The translations under genes and the position numbers were made by a program. DNA of 40,458 nt from JBAXQQ01 sp037131695 (GTDB lineage Bacteria; Armatimonadota; Hebobacteria; CAIYQO01). Positions 15,239 through 22,867 of the stretch are shown here, piece by piece (the first letter of the stretch is position 1; each line of letters starts with the position of its first letter). The stretch spans positions 1-40,458 of the forward strand of contig CAZWZF010000045.1 in the NCBI GenBank assembly GCA_964638715.1, read 5' to 3'. The notes below the pieces were generated by a model. It worked only from the letters and a program-made list of their open reading frames with translations, was not told the origin of the DNA and did not search any database.

Positions 15239-17938
15239 TTATTTACCAGATATCTTAGATACCACCAACCGCACCACCACAATTCCCCGTGGCAGCATTT
15301 CTATATTAACAGTGCCGTCTTTCACCGCTAAATTACCTGTCGCATTGCCAAATATGTCGCACAACTCTGCGCTTTCAATCTTCAGCAATCCTGAGCCTAT
15401 CGCTGCTGTCTGCGGAGTGTCTGACGCGTTTACCATGCGCAGCAATATGCCGTCTTCCGATTGCGGGTTTGCCCATGATGACGGCATGGCGTGGAGGGTC
15501 AGCACTGGCTGAGCAGGTAAATTTAGCAAGGTTCCGACAGGAGGCAACGTTGTCTGCGGGCGTTTGCTTTCTTTCGATGTTTGGATGATACACGGCATTG
15601 CCGTTTCCATGCCAAAGCGGTGGGCGGCGGTTTCGTTAAATCCATCAGCATGTGGTTGTACCACGTAGCGCGCGGTAACCCGGCCCGGCTGATAGCCGCG
15701 GAAGTTGGTGCCCCAGTAGTTATTGGTAATCCAACCGAGGAACATGGCGCGTTCGAGGTGCAGTTCGCGCTGGTCGTGGGCAAAATGGAAATCGCCAAAT
15801 TGCGCCAGCGGATTTTCCGGGGTGGCGATGGTAACGCCATAGCCGTCATTGGAAAAATCTACCCAATTCTGCAGGTTGAAATAATCGCGGCAACTGCCCG
15901 GCAATTGCTGTTTGTCTATTTCTATCGCCTGTGCGCCAACGTCATACCGCGCGGTGGCGTCCGTCACCGCAAACGGCATGGCGATGTAGGTGGATTCCGG
16001 GTGCTGTACGTGCCCCATCATCCAATGCGCCTGCAGCTCTACGGTGCCGGTGTGATGCGGCATAATAAATTTCAGCGTTGCGGCGTTTGCCAACCCGGCG
16101 ACTTCTACTATTTGTACAACTTCTATTGCAACCGGCGTGTGATAAACCTTATGGCTCAACAGTTTTACATGGCTGCCGCGGTTGGCGCGCCAGTCAGGAT
16201 GCCAGGCGCGTTTGTGGAGCGCGAAATCCCAATAAATCGGTCCGTTCAGCCTGACGCGGGGATAATAGTCTTCCCGGCTGGCGACTTCTTCGTGAACCAC
16301 GCTGCCAAACCGCCATTCAGATGTCTGGTCTACCATTTCGCGATTCAGCGTTTTATCAAACCAGGAGATGATGCCGCCGCGTTCGCGATCGAAAACTATC
16401 CGGCGCAACGCATCTTCTACCACCGCGCCTTCGCTGTGGCTTTCCTGATGTTCTATCGGGTGTATTTTGCTTTTATCAACCACGGTATATCCCGCCGCCG
16501 GCACAGTTACCGCTTCCATACGTCCGGGTACGCCGATATTCTGTTCCTGGGTATGCCGTGACGACGACGGGTCATCCGGGCAGGCGCGGGCAGTATCCCT
16601 GTTTATTATCGGTCCCGGAACTTTGCCATACACAGTGCGTTCCCACGGCAGCGGGTTGAATAATACGATGGCGTCGTCTTCACCGTTGGCGATGCGAATA
16701 CTCAGTTCTGCCGCGCCGTCGCGAGCCAGCAACTGGCTGAGACTCCTTGTCTGATATGCGGTATGCGCCTTGTGATTCCATTGGCTGGCGGCGTCTTCAT
16801 GTTCCGGGTCGCCGACATGGCCAAACCAGCCCCAGGTATGTTCGTGCCAGGTTTCCAGCGACTTCCACGCTTGTTTGTGGTATTCACCAGCGGTAGACAG
16901 GATAATTTTCGGGTCGCGGCCGGGGTAATCCGCGCCGGATTCGTCACCCGCGCGACCAACTCCCATTCCTTCCAGCCAGCCATGCAGCGCATCGGCAGAG
17001 CGCAACCGTGCGCGGCTGGTGCGGGCGACAGCAGTCTCCCGCGCGGAACTGCACGAGCCAAAGTTCCAGTAATCTGTCCAATCCCCGGCATGAACCGGCA
17101 GTTCGGCGAAATGCGGTTGAACCTGCGCCCAGAACTCGCGCCAGGTAATCATCCGCAATCGCGGACGCTGACCTTTCTCGTTCCACTTGCGAATGAAATC
17201 GGAATAATGGATATCCGCGCTGCGGTTATCGCCGCCTTGTGCCATCACCTGCATAATCGCAAATGGGAATTGCCAGCCAGCCTCGGTCAATTTCTGCTCA
17301 ATCACCGGAATATTTTTCAACAGTTGTTCAGCATCGTCAGGAATGCCCACCCAGGTGCCGGTGCCATAATGCCAGCCATTCAACGCCGGCAGCAATCCAC
17401 CGCCGGGGGTTTGCCAGTTGAATAGATTGGGTCGGGTAAAAGGCGCGCCGCCAAAATCGCAATTAATAGCCATCGAGGTAGTCTTGATTCCCGCCGCCAG
17501 CAATACATCGCCAAGCGGCCAGTTATGACCGTTGATATCCGCGCTCATGGCATGAGTAATCTGAATCCCGTAATCTTTGCGCAGGCGATTAACCGGCTGA
17601 AACAACTCGATAAAATCACCGGTATCCGCCAGCGGGGTCATATTCAGATACGATGCGGTAACCTCGATACGTCCCGCCTTCTCCATCGCCAGAAAACGCT
17701 CAATCTGCTTATCGGAAGAATGTTCCAGCCAGTACAGGAATGGCGCAATGGTTTCCACCACCCATTTAAAAGCGTGGTCGCCGTCATGGTCGGCATGGCG
17801 TTCCGTCGCGTCAATCGCCATGTCAATAAACCGCCGCTGCATTTCCCACAAAACAGGCTGATCATTGGTAAACCCGATATCAGTATGCGAATGATGCAGC
17901 AGATACAAAGTTTCAAGATTCATATTTTGGTTTGACAT
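15239..17938 (-). CDS. GH38 alpha-mannosidase-like protein
   Basis: This 899-aa protein has the GH38 architecture. The N-terminal catalytic barrel begins with HHSHTDIGFT, giving zinc ligands H18 and D20. The nucleophile candidate is D134 in SADINGHNWPLGD, where classical enzymes have a D-x-x-GH motif. The middle has HEHTWGWFGHVGDPEHE, and the C-terminal beta domains start at VLFNPLPWERTVYGKVPG. There is no signal peptide, so it acts in the cytoplasm, releasing alpha-linked mannose or a related sugar by a zinc-dependent retaining mechanism. It is the last gene of a minus-strand carbohydrate block. Its ribosome-binding site and start codon lie in an 18-bp sequence duplicated upstream of the preceding gene. 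Exact linkage is unknown. Confidence 0.88.
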   Translation of the reverse strand: MSNQNMNLETLYLLHHSHTDIGFTNDQPVLWEMQRRFIDMAIDATERHADHDGDHAFKWVVETIAPFLYWLEHSSDKQIERFLAMEKAGRIEVTASYLNMTPLADTGDFIELFQPVNRLRKDYGIQITHAMSADINGHNWPLGDVLLAAGIKTTSMAINCDFGGAPFTRPNLFNWQTPGGGLLPALNGWHYGTGTWVGIPDDAEQLLKNIPVIEQKLTEAGWQFPFAIMQVMAQGGDNRSADIHYSDFIRKWNEKGQRPRLRMITWREFWAQVQPHFAELPVHAGDWTDYWNFGSCSSARETAVARTSRARLRSADALHGWLEGMGVGRAGDESGADYPGRDPKIILSTAGEYHKQAWKSLETWHEHTWGWFGHVGDPEHEDAASQWNHKAHTAYQTRSLSQLLARDGAAELSIRIANGEDDAIVLFNPLPWERTVYGKVPGPIINRDTARACPDDPSSSRHTQEQNIGVPGRMEAVTVPAAGYTVVDKSKIHPIEHQESHSEGAVVEDALRRIVFDRERGGIISWFDKTLNREMVDQTSEWRFGSVVHEEVASREDYYPRVRLNGPIYWDFALHKRAWHPDWRANRGSHVKLLSHKVYHTPVAIEVVQIVEVAGLANAATLKFIMPHHTGTVELQAHWMMGHVQHPESTYIAMPFAVTDATARYDVGAQAIEIDKQQLPGSCRDYFNLQNWVDFSNDGYGVTIATPENPLAQFGDFHFAHDQRELHLERAMFLGWITNNYWGTNFRGYQPGRVTARYVVQPHADGFNETAAHRFGMETAMPCIIQTSKESKRPQTTLPPVGTLLNLPAQPVLTLHAMPSSWANPQSEDGILLRMVNASDTPQTAAIGSGLLKIESAELCDIFGNATGNLAVKDGTVNIEMLPRGIVVVRLVVSKISGK

Positions 17939-17953
17939 GATGGTTGTCCTTTT
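17936..17953. repeat. Direct repeat copy 1 carrying the GH38 ribosome-binding site and start
   Basis: CATGATGGTTGTCCTTTT is identical to 19422-19439. On the minus strand it reads AAAAGGACAACCATCATG, that is, ribosome-binding site plus start codon. It overlaps the stop codon of the AlbA_2 gene by two bases. Confidence 0.85.
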
Positions 17954-19424
17954 ACTCTGTTTTCTTTGAATAATATTTTTGTGTAGAACTATTTGGTTTG
18001 TTGGGAACAGTTAAAAAAAGTAATCCTTTATTAATCAACGGTATTAAAATGTTAAGCCTAAAATATTCTCTATCTTTTAAGCCTGTGAAATTTTGCATTT
18101 CGCTTCTACTTCGAGGATGCTCACAAAATACCAATAGTTTCTTCATTCGTTCATCTTGCAATTCATCTTGCGGGGTAACTTGCGGGGTAACTTGCGGGGT
18201 AACTTGCGGGGTAACTTGCGCGGTATCTTGCGCGGTAGCTTGCTCAGTAGCTTGCTCGGTTAATGATAATACGAACCTAAAAACGTCTTCTTCATACAAT
18301 TGTGGATCGTTGCCACAATAAGCTTTGCAATATTTAAATAAATTTCTGGTGCCAGATCCGAGTTCGTCTGCTCTTCCTATTTCTTTAAAAACTCGTGCTA
18401 TCGCAGGATTTTTAGGATAAGGAACAAGTTGATCAGTACGTAGAATCCCATAACCATGTGGTTTATTACCGTTTTCAGTCATAAAGGTATTACGGTCTAT
18501 TATTAATTTTGCAGGAAATGCATTCAAATATTCACGATGAATAAGGAGATTGCTGATAACTTCACGAAGAATTTTTCCACGCAAGCTAACCCGTTGATCA
18601 TTTTCAAGATAAAACGGATCATTAAGATGTTTCTCGCCGAAATTCATTAACCTATCATAAGAATCAATTAAATTAGTGCGGATATCATCACGGTCGTCAT
18701 ATCTATCAATGTTATCTCTTCTTAAGATAGCATCAATTCTAAAATGCGGCACTGCAGAGAGTATGGTCTCATCTTTGCCAAAAAGTAGTATTGCCGCCAA
18801 AGAAAACCCATTTTTACCAGTTTGAAAATCTTTCTTTAACAATTGTGCACTTTTCAGCAAATCAACATCGTTCATCGAACCCCATGGGTGGTCTTCGCGC
18901 TGAATTAACACCTGTTTTCTTACTCGCGAAATGATATCTGTACGCAAATCTTCTATTTCAACATACGGAAAAACTGTGTTTTCGGAGTAATTCACCTGTT
19001 TTCGCTGGTATAAAGAGGCAACAAGGCTATGACGATCGGTAATATTAAAATCACCATCTTCATTACGGTCAAATATTTTCCCATTACACCGGTGAACCTG
19101 CGAACTTTCAGGAATATAAACATAAAGAATTATTTTACCATCAACAATAACTTCTTCAATTGTTAAATAAAAGGTAGGACTTATTTTTTGTTGATTATTA
19201 ATTGATGTTACAAAATCTTGTTTGATATGCAAAATATGCTTTTCATCAATACCAGTTATTGTTCCATCATTTTTAACACCCATAAGCAATTCACCGCCAT
19301 TTCGATTTAGAAATGCGCATACAGTTTCATAAGTATCTTTACTTATAGCTGTTTTGCATTCTTTAAATTCTACAGCGATGCTCTCACCATTTTCAATGAT
19401 AGATTTTATTCGATTATCATTCAT
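17952..19424 (-). CDS. AlbA_2 domain putative transcriptional regulator or ATP-binding protein
   Basis: This 490-aa protein begins with an AlbA_2 (Schlafen-like) domain (about 1-125), with GESIAVEFKECKTA and NRNGGELLMGVKNDGTITGID. A GHKL-like ATP-binding domain follows (about 190-395), with N-box REVISNLLIHREY and G-box RADELGSGTRNLF. A linker of tandem Thr-Pro-Gln-Val units leads to a C-terminal winged-helix-like segment (FTGLKDREYF). Such proteins are often annotated as RecG-like or transcriptional regulators; their targets are mostly unknown. The ATG at 19424 is chosen for its AAAGGACA ribosome-binding site. Base composition is more AT-rich than the surrounding glycosidase genes. The gene sits between two 18-bp direct repeats, suggesting insertion into the carbohydrate block. 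Confidence 0.85.
   Translation of the reverse strand: MNDNRIKSIIENGESIAVEFKECKTAISKDTYETVCAFLNRNGGELLMGVKNDGTITGIDEKHILHIKQDFVTSINNQQKISPTFYLTIEEVIVDGKIILYVYIPESSQVHRCNGKIFDRNEDGDFNITDRHSLVASLYQRKQVNYSENTVFPYVEIEDLRTDIISRVRKQVLIQREDHPWGSMNDVDLLKSAQLLKKDFQTGKNGFSLAAILLFGKDETILSAVPHFRIDAILRRDNIDRYDDRDDIRTNLIDSYDRLMNFGEKHLNDPFYLENDQRVSLRGKILREVISNLLIHREYLNAFPAKLIIDRNTFMTENGNKPHGYGILRTDQLVPYPKNPAIARVFKEIGRADELGSGTRNLFKYCKAYCGNDPQLYEEDVFRFVLSLTEQATEQATAQDTAQVTPQVTPQVTPQVTPQDELQDERMKKLLVFCEHPRSRSEMQNFTGLKDREYFRLNILIPLINKGLLFLTVPNKPNSSTQKYYSKKTE
18167..18262. repeat. Eight 12-bp tandem repeats inside the AlbA_2 gene
   Basis: Four units of CTTGCGGGGTAA (18167-18214) are followed by four degenerate units up to 18262. 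On the minus strand they encode successive Thr-x-Gln-x tetrapeptides (TEQA, TAQV, TPQV). The unit is a multiple of three, so copy-number change would lengthen or shorten the linker in frame. Confidence 0.9.
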
Positions 19425-19439
19425 GATGGTTGTCCTTTT
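19422..19439. repeat. Direct repeat copy 2 carrying the AlbA_2 ribosome-binding site and start
   Basis: Identical over 18 bp to 17936-17953 and in the same register with respect to the start codon. Just beyond it (19443-19470) lies a fragment, CCCGGGAACGCCAATCACCC, resembling the interior of the repeat at 5565-5580. Confidence 0.85.
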
Positions 19440-19497
19440 CAATACCCCGGGAACGCCAATCACCCGATTGACCGATGAGATAGAATTTATATTTAAA

Positions 19498-20373
19498 TCA
19501 CTCAATGTATATTGAATGCAATGGTGATACAGATGAACTTGTGAACAACGGTTCACCTTCTCTTCCAGCAAGAACAAATGGTAATTGAGAAATAGTAATA
19601 TCTGTAGTACCTAATTTTATTTCTTTTTCTCCCCATGGTATTAAAACTTGATATTCTGATAATTTTAGATTCCAAAGTAATAATTCATATTTTCCTTTAT
19701 TTTCTAATACTATCCATAAATTATTGTTGAAATCCATAACAACATTAACAATAACTGTATCAGTCATAACATCATAGAATGTGTTTTTTTTACCATATAG
19801 ATTATAAACATCTTTTTTTTCACATTTCAAATACCAGTTATTTAAGTTCTTATCATCTATTTTAACTATAGACATCTCTATCCCTTTTATATCTGTGTTA
19901 GTATATTTACTTTGGACTTCTGTATCTATAATTTTTATTGTTGTTTCTGCTAAAATTTGTTTTTTACCACTAAGAAAAACATATAATAAATACTTGTATT
20001 CTCCTGAATCAGTAATATTATACTGGTCTGAAATATTTCTGGTAAATAACACTTTCATTCCTTTCTTTAATGGATACGCTTTTACTTTTTCATATAAAAT
20101 CGGTGGTCCCGGAATGTATTTATTACTGTATTGTAATACTTGACCTTTTGCATCTATCAACTCTTCTGCAACAAAATCAGGCAAGTTTGTATCATTTCCA
20201 ATGTATAATGATTTCATAGAATCTACAGTATACTCAACAGCAACAGGAATACTGCATCCCTTAATGTAAAAATCACGACAAGATAATTTTATATTACCAA
20301 CTGAGAGACTATAACACACAACACTCAGCATAGTAACAAATATAAGTATCGCCAACCGTATAAAATTTCTCAT
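19498..20373 (-). CDS. Hypothetical exported protein
   Basis: I do not recognise this 291-aa protein. Residues 1-22 form a signal peptide (hydrophobic core IRLAILIFVTMLSVVCYS), so it is probably periplasmic or secreted; a lipoprotein is not indicated by a proper lipobox. The remainder is rich in beta-forming residues and Asn, Lys and Tyr, without clear catalytic motifs. A segment around 60-150 (AEELIDAKGQVLQYSNKYIP) has the feel of an Ig-like beta domain. The DNA is markedly AT-rich compared with the flanking glycosidase genes, which fits horizontal acquisition. The ribosome-binding site is AAAGGAA. It lies between the GH2 gene and the AlbA_2 gene with small gaps. Confidence 0.7.
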   Translation of the reverse strand: MRNFIRLAILIFVTMLSVVCYSLSVGNIKLSCRDFYIKGCSIPVAVEYTVDSMKSLYIGNDTNLPDFVAEELIDAKGQVLQYSNKYIPGPPILYEKVKAYPLKKGMKVLFTRNISDQYNITDSGEYKYLLYVFLSGKKQILAETTIKIIDTEVQSKYTNTDIKGIEMSIVKIDDKNLNNWYLKCEKKDVYNLYGKKNTFYDVMTDTVIVNVVMDFNNNLWIVLENKGKYELLLWNLKLSEYQVLIPWGEKEIKLGTTDITISQLPFVLAGREGEPLFTSSSVSPLHSIYIE

Positions 20374-20398
20374 ATTATTTCCTTTAATATTTCCATTC

Positions 20399-20426
20399 GT
20401 AGAAACGCAAAATCTTGCGTCTCTAC
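20399..20426. repeat. Palindromic repeat between the GH2 gene and the hypothetical gene
   Basis: GTAGAAACGCAA (20399-20410) and TTGCGTCTCTAC (20415-20426) form a 12-bp stem with one mismatch and a 4-nt loop. It matches the common GTAGAGACGCAA-type dispersed palindrome and may act as a transcript stabiliser or partial terminator. Confidence 0.6.
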
Positions 20427-20438
20427 CCCGGGATGAAA

Positions 20439-22673
20439 TTAATTATTCAGCCTGCGGGTGGCGCTTTCTGCTTCTTCTATTGCCGGTACATAGCGCAGGT
20501 AATAGCTGGAATCCCATTCCGGCTGCGATGGGACGCGGAGGATTAGCTCTATATGGTCGGTCTGTCGGTTGGGCAATACCAGGCGCACTGTTGGACCGGC
20601 AAGGTTGGTATTCTTGGCGGTGCCGTGATGATCCCAACCGAGTAAGAATATCTCTTCGCCGTTTATGCGCAAGTATGCTTCTACACGGCCGGCAGGTATT
20701 GATTCCGGTTTGTCATTCAACAGCCAAAGGTCGGCGAAAAATAGTTCTCCGGCATTCCAGACAAATTTTGATATTTTTGCGCTGGCAAGTACCGGGCGCA
20801 ACGAATCGCGCACCGCAAAAAATGCCGGTTTCGGTTTGTCCGGCCATTCAACGATGCTCATATTTGCGGCACACGGCCAGGGTTCGTTAAAACACCAATT
20901 CAGCGACATGGAAGCGTTGGGTTTTTGCCGGCGCGCTTCCTGAAACAGGCATTTCAATCCTTCCGCCTGCAGCAATTGGCCATACTTAACGGTATCTTCC
21001 AGGTTTGTCATTTTGCCAAAATAATATTCGATGACATCAAACAGCAGGTGGCTGTTCGGCTCCCATGCTCCTACCGCGTGATGGGTTTCCCAGGCGGTGC
21101 TAAGTTTTGGCGGAAAGATATCTGCCTCTGGAATAATTTCACGAAGCATTTTAGCCGATGACGGCCCGCCGCAGCCAAACTCGGTGTAAGCGGTGCAATT
21201 GGCGTTGGCGAATATCTGGAAAATCTCTTTGCCCGCCGAGGTGCGAAATACATAATGGCCGTGCCCCATACCCATTACCGGGGAAGTTGGCAGGAAAGGC
21301 CGGTAGGAATCCATATCAAAACAGTTGCGGTTAATCAATCGAATCGCCAAATCCTGTTCTGTCATCCCCGACCAGACATTAAACAGCTCATTGCCGGCGC
21401 ACCAGATAGCCACTGATACATGCGAACGCAGTCGTTTCAGGATACTCTTCGATTCCTGGTCAAGAACGCGCAGGTATTCCGGCGTTCCATCGTATCGGTT
21501 GCATGCCAACGGAAATTCCTGCCAGACCATGATGCCCAATTCGTCGCAAATATCAAAAAAGGATTCCTTTTGTACCGGCGCGCCACCCCAGCAGCGCAGC
21601 AGATTCATATTCGCGTCTTTTGCCAATTGCAGCAGTGATTTATGCCTTTCTGTGGTTATGCGGCCAGGAAATATATCCGGGCTTACCCAGTTAGCGCCTT
21701 TGGCGAATATCTGCCGGTTATTAATCTCCAGGGTTATCGGCGGGTTGCTGGGACCTTTGGGGAATCCGTCATTCGCCGGATAATCCCATTGCCCGGGATG
21801 CATCACCAGTTTCACGCGGCGAAATCCCACCTTTTTCGTAATTATCTGGGTCACATACTCAATATCATCAAGCAGGGAAACCTTTGAAGTATACAACACC
21901 GGTTCTCCCTGGTCATGCGGCCACCACAGTTCCGGGTTTTCCACTGTCATAGACAGCGTCATAGTTGTACCGGTGACGGGTGATGTCTGTACCTGCACTT
22001 CGTTGCCATCTTTATCAAACAGTTCCCACTGAATTTCTTCACGGGTTTTACCGCTCAATTCTACTTCCAGACTCACTTCCGCCGTCATCAAATCTTCGCT
22101 TAACTGATAGCGCACTTCCGCGTTGATAATGTGGTTGGCGGGCATGACTGACAGATGCGTTTCGTCCCAGATGCCAGAAGGCAGCAGGCGCGGATGAAAA
22201 TCCCAACTGTAACTGACGCAAGGCTTGCAGCTTTGGTTTGCCTGTACGCGATCCAGCGGTTCCATTCGGGATTTCGGGTGCGGATATATCAATATCTCCA
22301 GCACATCACCTGGCTTAGCCTTGTCGGTTAAATCCAATGCAATGGGGGTGAACATCCCTTCCTGTTCCAGCAAAATTTCACCATGAAGCCGTATTTGAAA
22401 TCGGTAATCAATGCCGCCACAAATGAACTTCACCACCTGACCGTCAAGTAAAGCGGGAAAATCCAGCGTTGTGCGGTATAACCAGTACAAATCTTCCAAC
22501 GGCAAATATTGCTGCCAGTTATCCGCAATATGCGGGTCGCCCCATCCTTCTGCCTGCGCCCAATCCAACTGAACCGCACTCGGAACAATCGCCGGCACAA
22601 ACTTTTCAGGAGCTGTCTCAGGTGAAACAGTATTCCCAACTTCCCATTTGCAGATATAATTTTTAATCATCAT
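20439..22673 (-). CDS. GH2 glycosidase, beta-mannosidase-like
   Basis: This 744-aa protein has the GH2 order. A jelly-roll sugar-binding domain spans about 1-175 (CGGIDYRFQIRLHGE, SYSWDFHPRLLPSGIWD). Ig-like domains follow to about 310, then a TIM barrel to about 640 and a C-terminal beta domain. The acid/base is E429 in WCAGNELFN and the nucleophile is E498 in AYTEFGCGG. The KGANWVSPDIFPGR and LRCWGG motifs favour beta-mannosidases over beta-galactosidases. It is shorter than many beta-mannosidases (about 850 aa). There is no signal peptide, so it is cytoplasmic. A second ATG immediately follows the first and has better spacing to AGGTAAA, so the start may be 22670. It would remove terminal beta-mannose from imported oligosaccharides, alongside the GH38 enzyme. 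Confidence 0.88.
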   Translation of the reverse strand: MMIKNYICKWEVGNTVSPETAPEKFVPAIVPSAVQLDWAQAEGWGDPHIADNWQQYLPLEDLYWLYRTTLDFPALLDGQVVKFICGGIDYRFQIRLHGEILLEQEGMFTPIALDLTDKAKPGDVLEILIYPHPKSRMEPLDRVQANQSCKPCVSYSWDFHPRLLPSGIWDETHLSVMPANHIINAEVRYQLSEDLMTAEVSLEVELSGKTREEIQWELFDKDGNEVQVQTSPVTGTTMTLSMTVENPELWWPHDQGEPVLYTSKVSLLDDIEYVTQIITKKVGFRRVKLVMHPGQWDYPANDGFPKGPSNPPITLEINNRQIFAKGANWVSPDIFPGRITTERHKSLLQLAKDANMNLLRCWGGAPVQKESFFDICDELGIMVWQEFPLACNRYDGTPEYLRVLDQESKSILKRLRSHVSVAIWCAGNELFNVWSGMTEQDLAIRLINRNCFDMDSYRPFLPTSPVMGMGHGHYVFRTSAGKEIFQIFANANCTAYTEFGCGGPSSAKMLREIIPEADIFPPKLSTAWETHHAVGAWEPNSHLLFDVIEYYFGKMTNLEDTVKYGQLLQAEGLKCLFQEARRQKPNASMSLNWCFNEPWPCAANMSIVEWPDKPKPAFFAVRDSLRPVLASAKISKFVWNAGELFFADLWLLNDKPESIPAGRVEAYLRINGEEIFLLGWDHHGTAKNTNLAGPTVRLVLPNRQTDHIELILRVPSQPEWDSSYYLRYVPAIEEAESATRRLNN

Positions 22674-22682
22674 TTTACCTAT

Positions 22683-22866
22683 TAATTTTTTGACATGATT
22701 TACATGATTTACATGATTTTTGGCTTCGCCATTAAACTATCATTTCATATAAAATCCAAACTCCCCTCCTTGGCAAGGAGGGGGCAGGAGGTGGTGAATA
22801 GAAGAGAGAAAGGAGAAGAGAGAAGAGTGAATTTTTCTCTCTTCTCCATTTTCTCATCTCTCTTCT
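22683..22866. repeat. Intergenic repeats upstream of the GH2 gene
   Basis: The gap contains three iterations of 'acatgattt' (22689-22722), a CTCCTTGGCAAGGAG palindrome (22763-22783), and a purine tract. The latter (gaagagagaaaggagaag, 22801-22828) is mirrored by a pyrimidine tract (22835-22868), so the two can form a long imperfect hairpin. No promoter is evident. Confidence 0.6.
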
Positions 22867-22867
22867 T

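Noticed and set aside
15581..16561. 326-codon plus-strand frame opposite the GH38 gene
   Set aside because: No recognisable domain; the opposite strand encodes a GH38 enzyme with catalytic motifs throughout.
18167..18262. CRISPR-like repeat array
   Set aside because: The 12-bp units are contiguous without spacers and encode an in-frame Thr-x-Gln-x linker, so this is a coding tandem repeat.
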